Shown one piece after another: positions 1-8,212 of a DNA stretch of 24,247 nt. The stretch comes from CAYJAZ01 sp964370095 (GTDB lineage: Bacteria > Desulfobacterota > Desulfovibrionia > Desulfovibrionales > Desulfovibrionaceae). The position numbers were made by a program, and so were the translations under genes. The stretch covers positions 1 to 24,247 of the forward strand of contig CAYJHJ010000032.1 of assembly GCA_964370095.1 (NCBI GenBank), in the 5' to 3' direction. The stretch's first letter is position 1; each line of letters opens with the position of its first letter. The notes under the pieces are model-generated. The model had not been told where the DNA came from. It made no database searches and saw nothing but the letters and a program-made list of their open reading frames with translations.

Positions 1-45
1 AACCACGTTTCTTGCAAGTGAGGATTTTGTGCCAAAGGCCAAAAT

Positions 46-1464
46 CTATCCTATAAATGTCGCTCTCTTCTCAATAGCATTGATAGAGTGCAGCAATTTC
101 ATTCCCATATTACTCTTACGTGAAATTTCACTTTCAACAAAAGTAATTGCCTTACTTACTGTGGAATGTTTCTTTCCTAGTTGTTGGCCTATTTCTTCAA
201 GGGTAAGACTTGAATGTTTTCTCATAAGATAAAAAGCAGTGTTTCTTGCCATCACATAATCTTGCCTTCTGGTACGCGAAGCAAGCTGCTTTGCGGTAAG
301 TTCAAAGCAAGAGCAAGTAAGTGTGAGGATTTCTTCAAGATTTTTATCAGGATTATGCGGAGCAACTTGAGCTATAATAGAATAAGCCAATTCTCTTGTA
401 AGTGGAACATTTAAAGCTTTTGCGTGCAAGAACAGATTGTTCAATGAACTTTCAAGAAGACGCACATCGCCTTGTAATTCTTCTGCAAAAATATCAGCCA
501 CTTTTTCAGGCAATACAAAGTTTTTTAGATGTGCTTTGTGCATAAGCATATTTTTCTTTGTGTCAAAATCCGGGTATTGAAGAGTAGCTATAAACCCTGA
601 TTGAAAGCGAGAAATCAGCTGGGCGTCTAATTCTTTTAAGTCTTTTGGTGCAAGCGAAGAAGTAAATACAACTCTTGCCCCTTTATCTTGAAGATTTTTT
701 ATTATTGAAAGAAGCTCTTCTTGAGTTTTTCCTTTTTTGCATAAGAAATGCACATCTTCAAGGACAAGTAAATCTAAGCTTGAAAATCTTTTATTGAAAT
801 TAAGTATATCATTTTTAAATGATGCCTGAACAAATTGTGAGGTGAATTGATTGGCATTTAAATAAGCTATATTAAAATTATGTGAAGAACTGTTGGTGTA
901 AATCGCTCTTCCTAAAGCTTGAGATAGATGTGTTTTGCCAAGGCCGGGATTAGAAGATAGGAAAAGCATATCCACGTCTGAATCAGGAAGAATTATATTT
1001 TGTGCGGCAGCAAAAGCAAGGTTATTACAAGGGCCAACAACAAAAGTATCAAAACTATGCTTGAAATTTTTTAAATTTTGCTCAATAATAGTTGTGCTGT
1101 ATGGAAGCTGCAAAGGCAGTTGCCTGTTTGCAGCCAAAACAGAAGGAGCAGTAGGAAGGCTTTGTGCAAGTTCTTCGCTGGTCATGGGCTTGCTTTCAAA
1201 AGGAAGGTCATCTATTTTTCTTAAAAGAAATTCAAGTTCAACCTCTTTTTGAAATGCAGAATGGCAAACCTTGTGTATTAAAGAAGAATACTTGCTTTTT
1301 ACTTGGTTTAACGCAAACTTTGATTTTATAAAAAGCTCAACTTTCACTTGCTCAGAGTTAAGATGGCTTATAACTGCCTCGATAGGGGCAATCCAAACCT
1401 TTAACTCTCCTTGAGTAAGCTCTTTACTTAATCGAGTGTATATGTCAGACCAGTTTGTTTTCAT
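46..1464 (-). CDS. dnaA: Chromosomal replication initiator protein DnaA
   Basis: DnaA binds origin DnaA boxes, forms an ATP-dependent filament and opens the duplex. The 472-residue product is of usual length. Domain I lies at about 1-80 and a linker at 80-130. The AAA+ core has Walker A (PGLGKTH, 173-179), a Walker B with Glu-Asp (VLED, 234-237), the SRF arginine-finger motif near 285 and a sensor II Arg near 335. The C-terminal DNA-binding domain spans about 375-472, with the RTRRQ...ARNTAFYL helix and the signature GKKHSTV (430-436). Oddly, the Asp that normally precedes the signature His is Lys. The gene diverges from ligA across an AT-rich spacer, and neither dnaN nor gyrB is beside it in this window. 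The ATG at 1464 has only a weak purine-rich leader (AAAGATA); a TATAAT at 1575-1580 on this strand may be its -10. It could be a second DnaA paralogue rather than the main one. Confidence 0.95.
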   Translation of the reverse strand: MKTNWSDIYTRLSKELTQGELKVWIAPIEAVISHLNSEQVKVELFIKSKFALNQVKSKYSSLIHKVCHSAFQKEVELEFLLRKIDDLPFESKPMTSEELAQSLPTAPSVLAANRQLPLQLPYSTTIIEQNLKNFKHSFDTFVVGPCNNLAFAAAQNIILPDSDVDMLFLSSNPGLGKTHLSQALGRAIYTNSSSHNFNIAYLNANQFTSQFVQASFKNDILNFNKRFSSLDLLVLEDVHFLCKKGKTQEELLSIIKNLQDKGARVVFTSSLAPKDLKELDAQLISRFQSGFIATLQYPDFDTKKNMLMHKAHLKNFVLPEKVADIFAEELQGDVRLLESSLNNLFLHAKALNVPLTRELAYSIIAQVAPHNPDKNLEEILTLTCSCFELTAKQLASRTRRQDYVMARNTAFYLMRKHSSLTLEEIGQQLGKKHSTVSKAITFVESEISRKSNMGMKLLHSINAIEKRATFIG

Positions 1465-1710
1465 AAAATATCTTTACATGAAATATGCTTAATTTTGCAA
1501 GAGTGAGAAGATAGCTTTTTTGCCAAGAAGTTCATAGATAATCCCCAATATCTCATTATTGCTAAAGTCTTGATATTATAGTGAATGTAAAATAAAGCCC
1601 ATTTCTTCTAAAATTTGAAAGTCCTTTAGACATCAGTATATATATCTTTTTGAAATTGTAATACACATTATTCGATAAAAGTTTTCCACATATAAAATTT
1701 TTTTTATTAG

Positions 1711-1740
1711 AAATAACTCAAATTTACTCAAAATATCTCA
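1711..1740 (+). repeat. Three tandem imperfect 10-bp repeats
   Basis: Three consecutive 10-mers read AAATAACTCA, AATTTACTCA and AAATATCTCA, consensus AAATWACTCA, exactly in phase with one DNA turn. They start 20 bp after a TTTTCCACA box. Such repeats could act as a DNA unwinding element, but this is inferred from position only. Confidence 0.6.
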
Positions 1741-1768
1741 TGAATTTACTATATAACTTATTCTGTTT

Positions 1769-1796
1769 TGTAAATAAAAATAATATTTTTTTTACA
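1769..1796. repeat. AT-rich inverted repeat
   Basis: The left arm is TGTAAA, an unpaired T, then AAAAAT; the loop is AAT; the right arm is ATTTTT then TTTACA. Twelve base pairs can form, with a one-base bulge. It lies between the 10-mer repeats and the ligA promoter. It could be an origin structure, a protein-binding palindrome or chance in AT-rich DNA. Confidence 0.45.
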
Positions 1797-1906
1797 TAAA
1801 GATGACTAGCCCAGACCTTTTTTTCTTTTACTTTTTTGTAAGCTTGAAATTCTTATCAATTTTAAACTATTTTATAAAGTGATATATAAATACTCATTTG
1901 AAAAAC

Positions 1907-1935
1907 TTGACGAGCAAAAGAAAATTTATTAAATT
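1907..1935 (+). promoter_or_regulatory. Probable sigma-70 promoter of ligA
   Basis: TTGACG (1907-1912) is followed by a 17-bp spacer and TAAATT (1930-1935), about 60 bp before the ligA start. The -35 is good and the -10 matches the consensus at four of six positions. Confidence 0.4.
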
Positions 1936-1996
1936 TTATAAAGCTGACAAAATAAAAATTATATATATTAATACTAAAAATTAAAAAAGACAAAAC

Positions 1997-4051
1997 ATGA
2001 AAAAAAAGAATGAACAAGGCAGTTTGCTAGACGAGATACAAAAACCACAAGTTAAAGAAAATGCACGCTATACATGGCTTTTAGAAGAGCTTGCAAGGCA
2101 CGATTATCTTTACCATACCAAGGATGAGCCTGAAATTGAAGACGAGGAATACGATGTTTTATTTAAGGAATTGAAAGATTTTGAAGAAAAATATCCTTTA
2201 TTTATTGATAAAAATTCTCCCTCTCAAAAAGTAGGCAATACACTTTTATCTTCTTTATCGCAAAAAGCACACACAACACAAATGTATGGACTTGAAAATG
2301 TTTTTACTAAAGAAGAGTTTGCTGCCTTTGTGCAAAGAATAAAAAAGCAAGAGCCAAGTTCAAAAACAAGTTTTTTTGCTGATTTAAAGCTTGATGGCAT
2401 AGCTTGCGAACTTGTGTATAAGAATAAAGAGCTTTCTTTAGCCCTCACAAGAGGCGATGGGGTTATTGGGGAAGATATAACGCATGCTGCACGCCTTATT
2501 TCAAATATTCCTCAAAAACTTTCTGCAATTGAAGTGCCCGATGAATTTGAAATTCGCGGGGAAGTGCTTTTTTTCAAAAAAGATTTTGAAGAATTAAATA
2601 AAAAGCAAGAAGCCTTGGGGCAAAAACTATTTAAAAATGCTCGTAATGCAGCAGCAGGCACATTAAGACAGCTTGATCTTGCAAAAATAGCTTCTAGGCC
2701 TTTAAGGTTTTTGGCATATTCCACAACGCTTACAGGCGAGCATAGTTTCAAAACGCAGGCTTTGAGTATGAATGCTTTACGTCAATTAGGTTTTCATTCT
2801 TCGCCTATGTATAGAATTTGTAATACATTAGATGAAGCACATGATTTTTATCTTGAAGTTGAAGAAAAAAGAGAAAGCTTGCCTTTTGAGATTGATGGGC
2901 TTGTTTTTAAAATCGACGATTTAGAATTGCAAAATGCCTTAGGCTATACAGCACGTGCTCCACGTTTTGCATTTGCATGGAAGTTTACTGCACAAAAAGC
3001 CTATACCAAACTTAAAGCCATCAACATACAGATAGGGCGAACAGGCGTGCTTACTCCTGTGGCTGAGCTTGAACCTGTTTTATTGGGCGGTGTAACGGTT
3101 TCTTCTGCTTCACTTCACAATGAAGATGAAATAAAGAAGCTTGATGTGCGTGTTGGCGATACTGTGCTTGTGCAAAGAGCTGGTGATGTTATACCTAAAA
3201 TTTTAGAGGTTGATTTGACAAAAAGAGATGCCGCAAGTGTGCCTTATATTTTTACTCATATATGCCCATCTTGTGATAGCCCTTGCTTTAGGGAAGAGGG
3301 AGATGCAGCTTGGTATTGTTTAAATCTTTCTTGCCCTCAAATCCGTGTGCGTGCTTTACAGCATTTTGTGAGTAAAAGCGGTTTAGACATGAGTGGTGTT
3401 GGCCCAAAATGGATTGAAAGGCTTGTTTCAGCACAAAAAGTGGAAAATTTTGCAGATTTATTTAAGCTTACTTATAAAGATTTACTGCTTTTTGAAAATG
3501 TGAAAGAAAAATCAGCAATGAATTTTATGGAAAGCATTGATACAGTAAAAGAAAAAGCACGTTTGGAAGATTTTATTTCAGCTCTTGGAATTAGACATGT
3601 GGGTGAACAAACAGCTTTGACGCTTGCAAAGCATTATAAAAGTATTGACGCACTTATGGAAAGTGCAAGAAATAGAAAAGAAGAACTTAGAAATTTGCAA
3701 GATATAGGTTCAGAAGTAAGCAATTCATTGCATGCTTTTTTTATGAATGAAGAAAATAGAGAGCTTATTGTAGAGTTGAAAGAATTGGGTGTTAATCCTG
3801 TGTATGAGCAAGAAGCAATACTTTCTTCGGCTCTTTTAGATAAAAAAGTTTTGTTTACCGGCACCTTATCAAGACCACGTTCATTTTTTGAAAAAATGGT
3901 GGAAGAGCATGGCGGGCAAAATGCTTCAAGTGTTTCAAAGAATTTAGATATATTAGTAGTTGGTGAAAGCGCAGGCTCGAAACTTGAAAAAGCTCAAAAA
4001 CTCAATATCCGCATTTTGAGTGAAAACGAATTTTTAGAGCTTTTTGAATAA
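1997..4051 (+). CDS. ligA: NAD-dependent DNA ligase LigA
   Basis: LigA seals nicks in duplex DNA using NAD+, in replication and repair. The 684-residue product is full length. The N-terminal Ia domain has the YDxLF-type motif (EYDVLFKEL, 51-59). The nucleotidyltransferase domain carries the adenylated Lys in K131-L-D-G. Later come RGEVLF (187-192), the EIDGLVFK motif (298-305) and AFAWKF (325-330). The OB fold (about 345-410) includes IQIGRTG and LHNEDEI. A four-Cys zinc site uses C423, C426, C441 and C446. Helix-hairpin-helix repeats and a C-terminal BRCT domain (about 608-684, LFTGTL...VGESAGSK) complete the protein. A short charged extension precedes the Ia domain. The ATG at 1997 has only a poor Shine-Dalgarno (AAAAAAGACA). 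The gene ends at a bidirectional terminator facing the chemoreceptor gene. Confidence 0.97.
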   Translation: MKKKNEQGSLLDEIQKPQVKENARYTWLLEELARHDYLYHTKDEPEIEDEEYDVLFKELKDFEEKYPLFIDKNSPSQKVGNTLLSSLSQKAHTTQMYGLENVFTKEEFAAFVQRIKKQEPSSKTSFFADLKLDGIACELVYKNKELSLALTRGDGVIGEDITHAARLISNIPQKLSAIEVPDEFEIRGEVLFFKKDFEELNKKQEALGQKLFKNARNAAAGTLRQLDLAKIASRPLRFLAYSTTLTGEHSFKTQALSMNALRQLGFHSSPMYRICNTLDEAHDFYLEVEEKRESLPFEIDGLVFKIDDLELQNALGYTARAPRFAFAWKFTAQKAYTKLKAINIQIGRTGVLTPVAELEPVLLGGVTVSSASLHNEDEIKKLDVRVGDTVLVQRAGDVIPKILEVDLTKRDAASVPYIFTHICPSCDSPCFREEGDAAWYCLNLSCPQIRVRALQHFVSKSGLDMSGVGPKWIERLVSAQKVENFADLFKLTYKDLLLFENVKEKSAMNFMESIDTVKEKARLEDFISALGIRHVGEQTALTLAKHYKSIDALMESARNRKEELRNLQDIGSEVSNSLHAFFMNEENRELIVELKELGVNPVYEQEAILSSALLDKKVLFTGTLSRPRSFFEKMVEEHGGQNASSVSKNLDILVVGESAGSKLEKAQKLNIRILSENEFLELFE

Positions 4052-4096
4052 GTTTTGCTTTTTTGAGGGCAACCTAGCCAAAGGTTTTTTAAATAA

Positions 4097-4130
4097 AAAC
4101 TCTCCATATTTGTTTTAAAATGGAGAGTTT
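4097..4130. terminator. Bidirectional intrinsic terminator
   Basis: An 11-bp perfect stem, AAACTCTCCAT (4097-4107) with ATGGAGAGTTT (4120-4130), has a 12-base loop. It is T-rich on both sides (ATTTTT on plus; TTTTTATTT on minus). It sits between the convergent ligA and chemoreceptor genes and can serve both. Confidence 0.85.
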
Positions 4131-4156
4131 ATTTTTGCCTTTTTAAAAAGTTTGAA

Positions 4157-5942
4157 TTAGGAGTTTTGTAAACGATGAACTAATTGAGTAAGCACCTCAG
4201 CTTGTTCAGAAAGTGTTACAAAGCCTTTTTTCACATCATCAATAGCAGCTGTGGTTGCATTTGCATGCATATTCATGGCTGTGAGTGCACTGTTGATTTC
4301 CTCACAGGTTTGAGCTTGTTCTTCAGAAGCAGAAGCAATAGTGATAACTTGGCCTTCTGAAGTTTCAGCCATAGTAACAATTTCTCTAAGGCCTTCTTCT
4401 GATTTTGTGGAAAGATCAGTTGCAATTTCAACGGTTGCTACAGTATCGCTCACTTGCTGAATATTAATTTCAATGCTTTCTTGAATTGCAGTAATAACTT
4501 TGTTTACATCTACTGTTGAAGTCATAGTTTTTTCAGCAAGTTTTCTAACTTCATCGGCAACAACAGCAAAACCTCTTCCTGCATCGCCTGCACGAGCAGC
4601 TTCAATCGCAGCGTTTAGGGCAAGTAGGTTAGTTTGATCGGCAATGTCAGAAATAACAGTCATGATATTGCCAACAGAATTTGCGTGTGCAGTAAGCTGC
4701 TCCATATTATCCTTGAGAGCTTGAGATTTAGCTTCAAGTGTATTTATGCTTTCCATCACATTTGCCACTAATGATAAACCTACTTCAGCAACTGCTTTTG
4801 ATTGTTTTGCAATTTCAGTTGTTGTGCTTGAATTTCGTGCAATTTCTGTTGCAGCAGCATTCATTTCATTCATTGCGGTTACGGTTTGATATACTTTTTG
4901 AGCAGATTCGCTGCTTGCTTGTTCAGAGCTTTCAACAGCAGAATGAAGAATAGTAAAAGCTGAGCTAACTCTTTCTAATACAAGCTCTAATTCTGAAACA
5001 ACAATAAGCATTTCTTTGTGCGAAGCATCAATTTTTTCGGCAGCTTTTTCACTTTCGTCTTTTGCAATTTGAGCTTCTTGTGCTTGAATAGCTGCTTCTT
5101 TAGCCTTTTTATCAACTTCTTGAAGTTGGGCTTTTAAATTACTCACCATTTTTGTAAGTGCAGAGGCAAGCTGGCCTACTTCATCTGTTTGATTAATATC
5201 AGACTTTGCATTGAGGTTACCTTTTGTAATTTCATTTGCAAAGCCTACTAATGAAATAACAGGGGTTGAGATGCTTTTAGCACTGAAAAATCCAACTAAA
5301 AGAGCAATCATAAAGGCAGCTATGCCGCCTAATAAAATTGTGTTCATGGCAATATTTTCTTGCACATCCAAAACAGCATAATTTTCTTCAAAAACTTCGT
5401 GAGATGCTTTATAAATAATTTTAAGATCAATAATCACTTTTTCAAAGCGAGGCAAAATTTCTTCATTCAAGATGTTTCTTGCCTGTTGAATATTTCCTGA
5501 TTTAACAGCTTCTTCTATTAATGGAACTGCTGTATGCATTTCAACATGAATTTTTTGTAAAGCATTTAAGTCAATACCCGGAATATCGGCAACAAAGAAT
5601 GCTATATCTTTATGTNNNNNNNNNNTTATGTCTTTCTTCTGCTTCCTGCATAACACGTGTCATAAAATGCCCAAGCCCGCAAGTAACACCATCTTCGTTA
5701 ACCTTTAAATCAACAGGCTTTCCTTCTGTTATGTAATGCTCAATAGTTTGCACAAATTCTAAGTGTGCAATTTCAGCATCTGCAACATCTAATAAATTTT
5801 GTATAGCAGGGCCGGATTTGTCCTCTGCTTGATCAATAAGTAGTACCGAGCGGTAAGAAAGAATTGAACTTATGGCCACCAATGCCACAACCACAGCAAA
5901 ACCCAACAATATTTTTACTTGTATGGATAGATTTTTATACAT
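4157..5942 (-). CDS. Methyl-accepting chemotaxis protein with periplasmic zinc-site-like sensor, crossed by an assembly gap
   Basis: This is a transmembrane chemoreceptor that signals through CheW/CheA to the flagellar motor. It starts at the ATG at 5942 behind TAGGAG. TM1 is at about 10-29, a periplasmic sensor at 30-195, TM2 near 196-215, then HAMP, a long Ala/Glu/Lys coiled coil and the MCP hairpin tip (IADQTNLLALNAAIEAARAG, then GRGFAVVADEVRKLAEK). No CheR-docking pentapeptide is seen; the end is HRLQNS. Ten Ns at 5616-5625 put the two parts in different frames. Both gap edges carry TTATGT; merging that 6-bp overlap restores one frame reading EAEERHKDIAFF and a 589-residue protein. The sensor shows H60xxF, C88xLGxF and H126xxxH130 (numbering after the merge), the pattern of CZB zinc-binding domains but on the periplasmic side. 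A sigma-28 promoter lies upstream. Confidence 0.93.
5616..5625. other. Assembly gap of ten Ns
   Basis: A run of ten Ns interrupts the chemoreceptor gene. TTATGT occurs immediately on each side, so the join is probably a 6-bp contig overlap and not missing sequence: removing the Ns and one copy gives a continuous reading frame. Confidence 0.95.
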
Positions 5943-5995
5943 TTCAAACTCCTATAGGCAAAAAGGTCCATAAGCATAAAAGCTCACTGTAGAAC

Positions 5996-6022
5996 TTATC
6001 GTCAGTACAAATTTAAACTTTA
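5996..6022 (-). promoter_or_regulatory. Sigma-28 (FliA-type) flagellar promoter of the chemoreceptor gene
   Basis: On the minus strand TAAAGTTT (6022-6015), exactly 11 bp, then GACGATAA (6003-5996) match the classical FliA promoter TAAAGTTT-N11-GCCGATAA at 15 of 16 positions. It ends 53 bp before the chemoreceptor start, leaving a leader of roughly 45 bases. Chemoreceptors are typical late flagellar genes, so site and target agree. Confidence 0.9.
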
Positions 6023-6108
6023 GTTGTTGTGAAAAGAGTGAAATTTGTATAAATATATTAAGTTGTAACTTTAGCTATTTATAAATTTCTAAAATAATAA
6101 GTATTTAA

Positions 6109-8042
6109 TTATTTTTTTAAAACAACAAGAAAAGTATTTCCATTTTTATCATCTAAATCAAGTGTTTCTATAATATTCCATTTCNNNNNNNNNNCCAAAC
6201 ATTCCAATGTGCGTAAAGGGTATTTTCTTGTGCGCTGATGGGGGCATAATCATCAGGAATAACATTATTTTCTATTGGAACAATGACCTTTGTGGGTAAA
6301 TCTACACTATTTCCTTGTTCTTTTTTTAAAGCTTCTTTGATTTCAGGCTTTAGAAGAGCATAATTTGCATGTGTCAATTTGCCGCTGTGCCTTTCAAGAA
6401 GTTCTTGAGTTTGGGTTAGTTTGCGTAATTTATTAACTGTTTTTCTTTTATGTGAAACCAAAAGCACAATAAATTTATTTTTTTTGACAACTCTGTGCCA
6501 TTCATTAATAGCCTTGATTGGATCAAAGAAATTCTCAATAGAATGAGCACTAAGAACATAATCTAAGCTTTCGTCTTTAAAGGGAAGGTCATCACCTTCA
6601 GCAAAAATATTTACATATGCTTGTTGCTTATGTTTATATTCATGTTTTTTATGGTCTGCTTTATAGGCGACATTTGCATAAGCGCCTGTTTTTCCAAGAC
6701 TAAATGGGTCTTGCCTTGAAGCGTTGATTTCAATGCCATTCAGGCCATCTAAATATTTATGTATTGTTTGAGATTCTTTGATTGTGAAGTTTTGAAAGGC
6801 AAGCTGAGCTTTTTTTTCTTTTTCATTGTGCATTGCTTCAAGAATTTCATTTTTAAATTGAATATAGCGTTTCTTTCTTAAATCTTGCAAAATTGAGGCA
6901 TTTGGAATAAGCCTAAACCAATTTTTCTTATGAAGAGTGTATTTTGAAAGGTGTTTTTTCACTAAAGAGGTTAAACTTGGATTATGCCTTTGCATAGCAT
7001 CAAGGGTTTTTTTCACCCCGTCATAATTGCTTGAAGGATTAACTAAGAAAGTCATACGCACAAAAGGGTGTTTTCTTTGCATTAAATAGCAAGGATATGC
7101 AGTCAAGTCTTCATGTTCAAAGCCTTGTGCTTTGCTTGCTTCTGTTTTGAAGCCATTTATATAGGCATCGCAAGTAAAGCCGGCTTTCTCTAAACTTCTT
7201 GTAAGAAGAACTTCGTATTTGAGAAGAATTTCAAGTTTTGAAACTTCTTTTTCTATGGTTGAGAAAAAGCTGAGAAAGGCTGAACTGTTGATAACCTTAT
7301 TGTTGAAAGACATGAAATATGATTGCAAGTGCGGCAAGGGTAGTTGCACAGAACTTGCTGCCCAAAAATCAACATTTTTGTTCTGCATAACATCAAAAAA
7401 GCCGTTAAAATCAAATAATGGAGCAGTGCAGGAATTATTACAAAGAATTAACTCTTCAATATTTTCTAAGCCTATATTTTCAATAATATATTCTATGCCA
7501 AGCTGGTATGATCCAAAACTATGTTTTTCATGGCGTTGACAGCAAGCATAATTTACTAATTTTTCAAGTTTTTCAAACTCTTTTGGTAAAACAGGACTAT
7601 CAGAAATATAGATGATTGCATCAGAAATTTCTTTTAATTTTTCTAAATAATGCAATTCGTAATCAGGTATTATAGAACCATAATGAACAGAGGCAAAAAC
7701 AATAAGCCTTTTCAATTTTGTATTTGGCAAGGGCAAAAACTCTTTTTCTAAGGCAGTAGCATCTTCGTGAAAGATTAAATCTGTGCTGGGTACATTTTTT
7801 GTAAGGTATGCCATATGAATTAAAGGATTCATATTAATTGGAAGGATTTCAGGATATTTTATAAGATATTCCTTCATGTCAAAATCAGGGCTGGGGTTTT
7901 TGCCCATTCTCCAGCCAACAGTAAGGAAATGCTCTGCTGAGGTTATGTCGAGATTTTTTAGTTCAGGGTTTTCTTTGATATACCAATCTGAATCAAAAAA
8001 TTTTTTTGCTTGCCTTGAATTATGTTTATAATTATAAGCCAT
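6109..8042 (-). CDS. RgpF-like glycosyltransferase fused to a SAM-dependent methyltransferase
   Basis: This is a probable cell-surface glycan enzyme. Residues 15-80 hold the WYxxxNPEL...HFLxxGW...NPSPDFD...YPEI...NPLIH repeat that precedes many glycosyltransferases. Residues about 110-330 match the RgpF (rhamnan synthesis F) family (RHEKHSFGSY, ELILCNNSC, VDFW, HLQSYFM). Residues about 430-640 form a methyltransferase (GLNGIEINAS, then EGDDLPFKDESLDYVLSAHS and EWHRVVKK). Ten Ns at 6185-6194 shift the frame. Merging one shared C at the edges restores it and gives a natural tail ending FLVVLKK and TAA at 6111-6109, 640 residues. Read literally across the Ns, the frame would stop at 6168. Compared with its paralogue at 10510, Asp in DFGSY is Ser175 and Asp in CNDSC is Asn203, so the transferase domain may be altered or inactive. 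RBS GAGG; promoter upstream. The sugar and acceptor are unknown. Confidence 0.85.
6185..6194. other. Assembly gap of ten Ns
   Basis: Ten Ns fall near the 3' end of the glycosyltransferase-methyltransferase gene. Sequence on both sides codes in adjacent frames; collapsing the Ns plus one duplicated C gives NVWKWN and an open frame to 6109. Confidence 0.95.
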
Positions 8043-8084
8043 ATTAAACCTCAGAATATATGTGATAAATTATTTTTATAACTT

Positions 8085-8113
8085 ATAATAATGCAGTTTT
8101 TTTCTTTTAGCAA
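8085..8113 (-). promoter_or_regulatory. Probable sigma-70 promoter of the glycosyltransferase-methyltransferase gene
   Basis: On the minus strand TTGCTA (8113-8108), a 17-bp spacer and TATTAT (8090-8085) lie 43 bp before the start codon at 8042. Confidence 0.45.
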
Positions 8114-8173
8114 GTAAAAAGCATATATAAAACAGAGTTAACACATCTTTTATACAGTTTGCTTTAATAAAAA

Positions 8174-8194
8174 AAGGCAGAAAAAATCTGCCTT
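8174..8194 (-). terminator. Intrinsic terminator of the YbjQ-like gene
   Basis: AAGGCAGA (8174-8181) pairs with TCTGCCTT (8187-8194) across a five-base loop. On the minus strand the stem is followed by seven Ts, just after the stop of the gene at 8213. Confidence 0.85.
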
Positions 8195-8212
8195 CATATA
8201 TATTGTTTTCAT

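Larger units (their letters stand above)
1465..1996. other. AT-rich dnaA-ligA spacer, candidate replication origin
   Basis: This 532-bp spacer holds no convincing gene. It has two 9-mers close to the DnaA-box consensus TTATNCACA on the same strand: TAATACACA (1659-1667) and TTTTCCACA (1682-1690), 23 bp apart, about two helical turns. Next come three imperfect tandem 10-mers, AAATAACTCA, AATTTACTCA and AAATATCTCA (1711-1740), then an inverted repeat (1769-1796), all in extremely A+T-rich DNA. Position beside dnaA, box-like sites and a repeat-bearing AT-rich stretch are the usual parts of a bacterial oriC. Against it, there are only two imperfect boxes and dnaN is absent nearby, so the call is tentative. 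Confidence 0.45.

Noticed and set aside
1..45. Gene or terminator downstream of dnaA at the window edge
   Set aside because: Too little sequence; no clear hairpin or coding signal.
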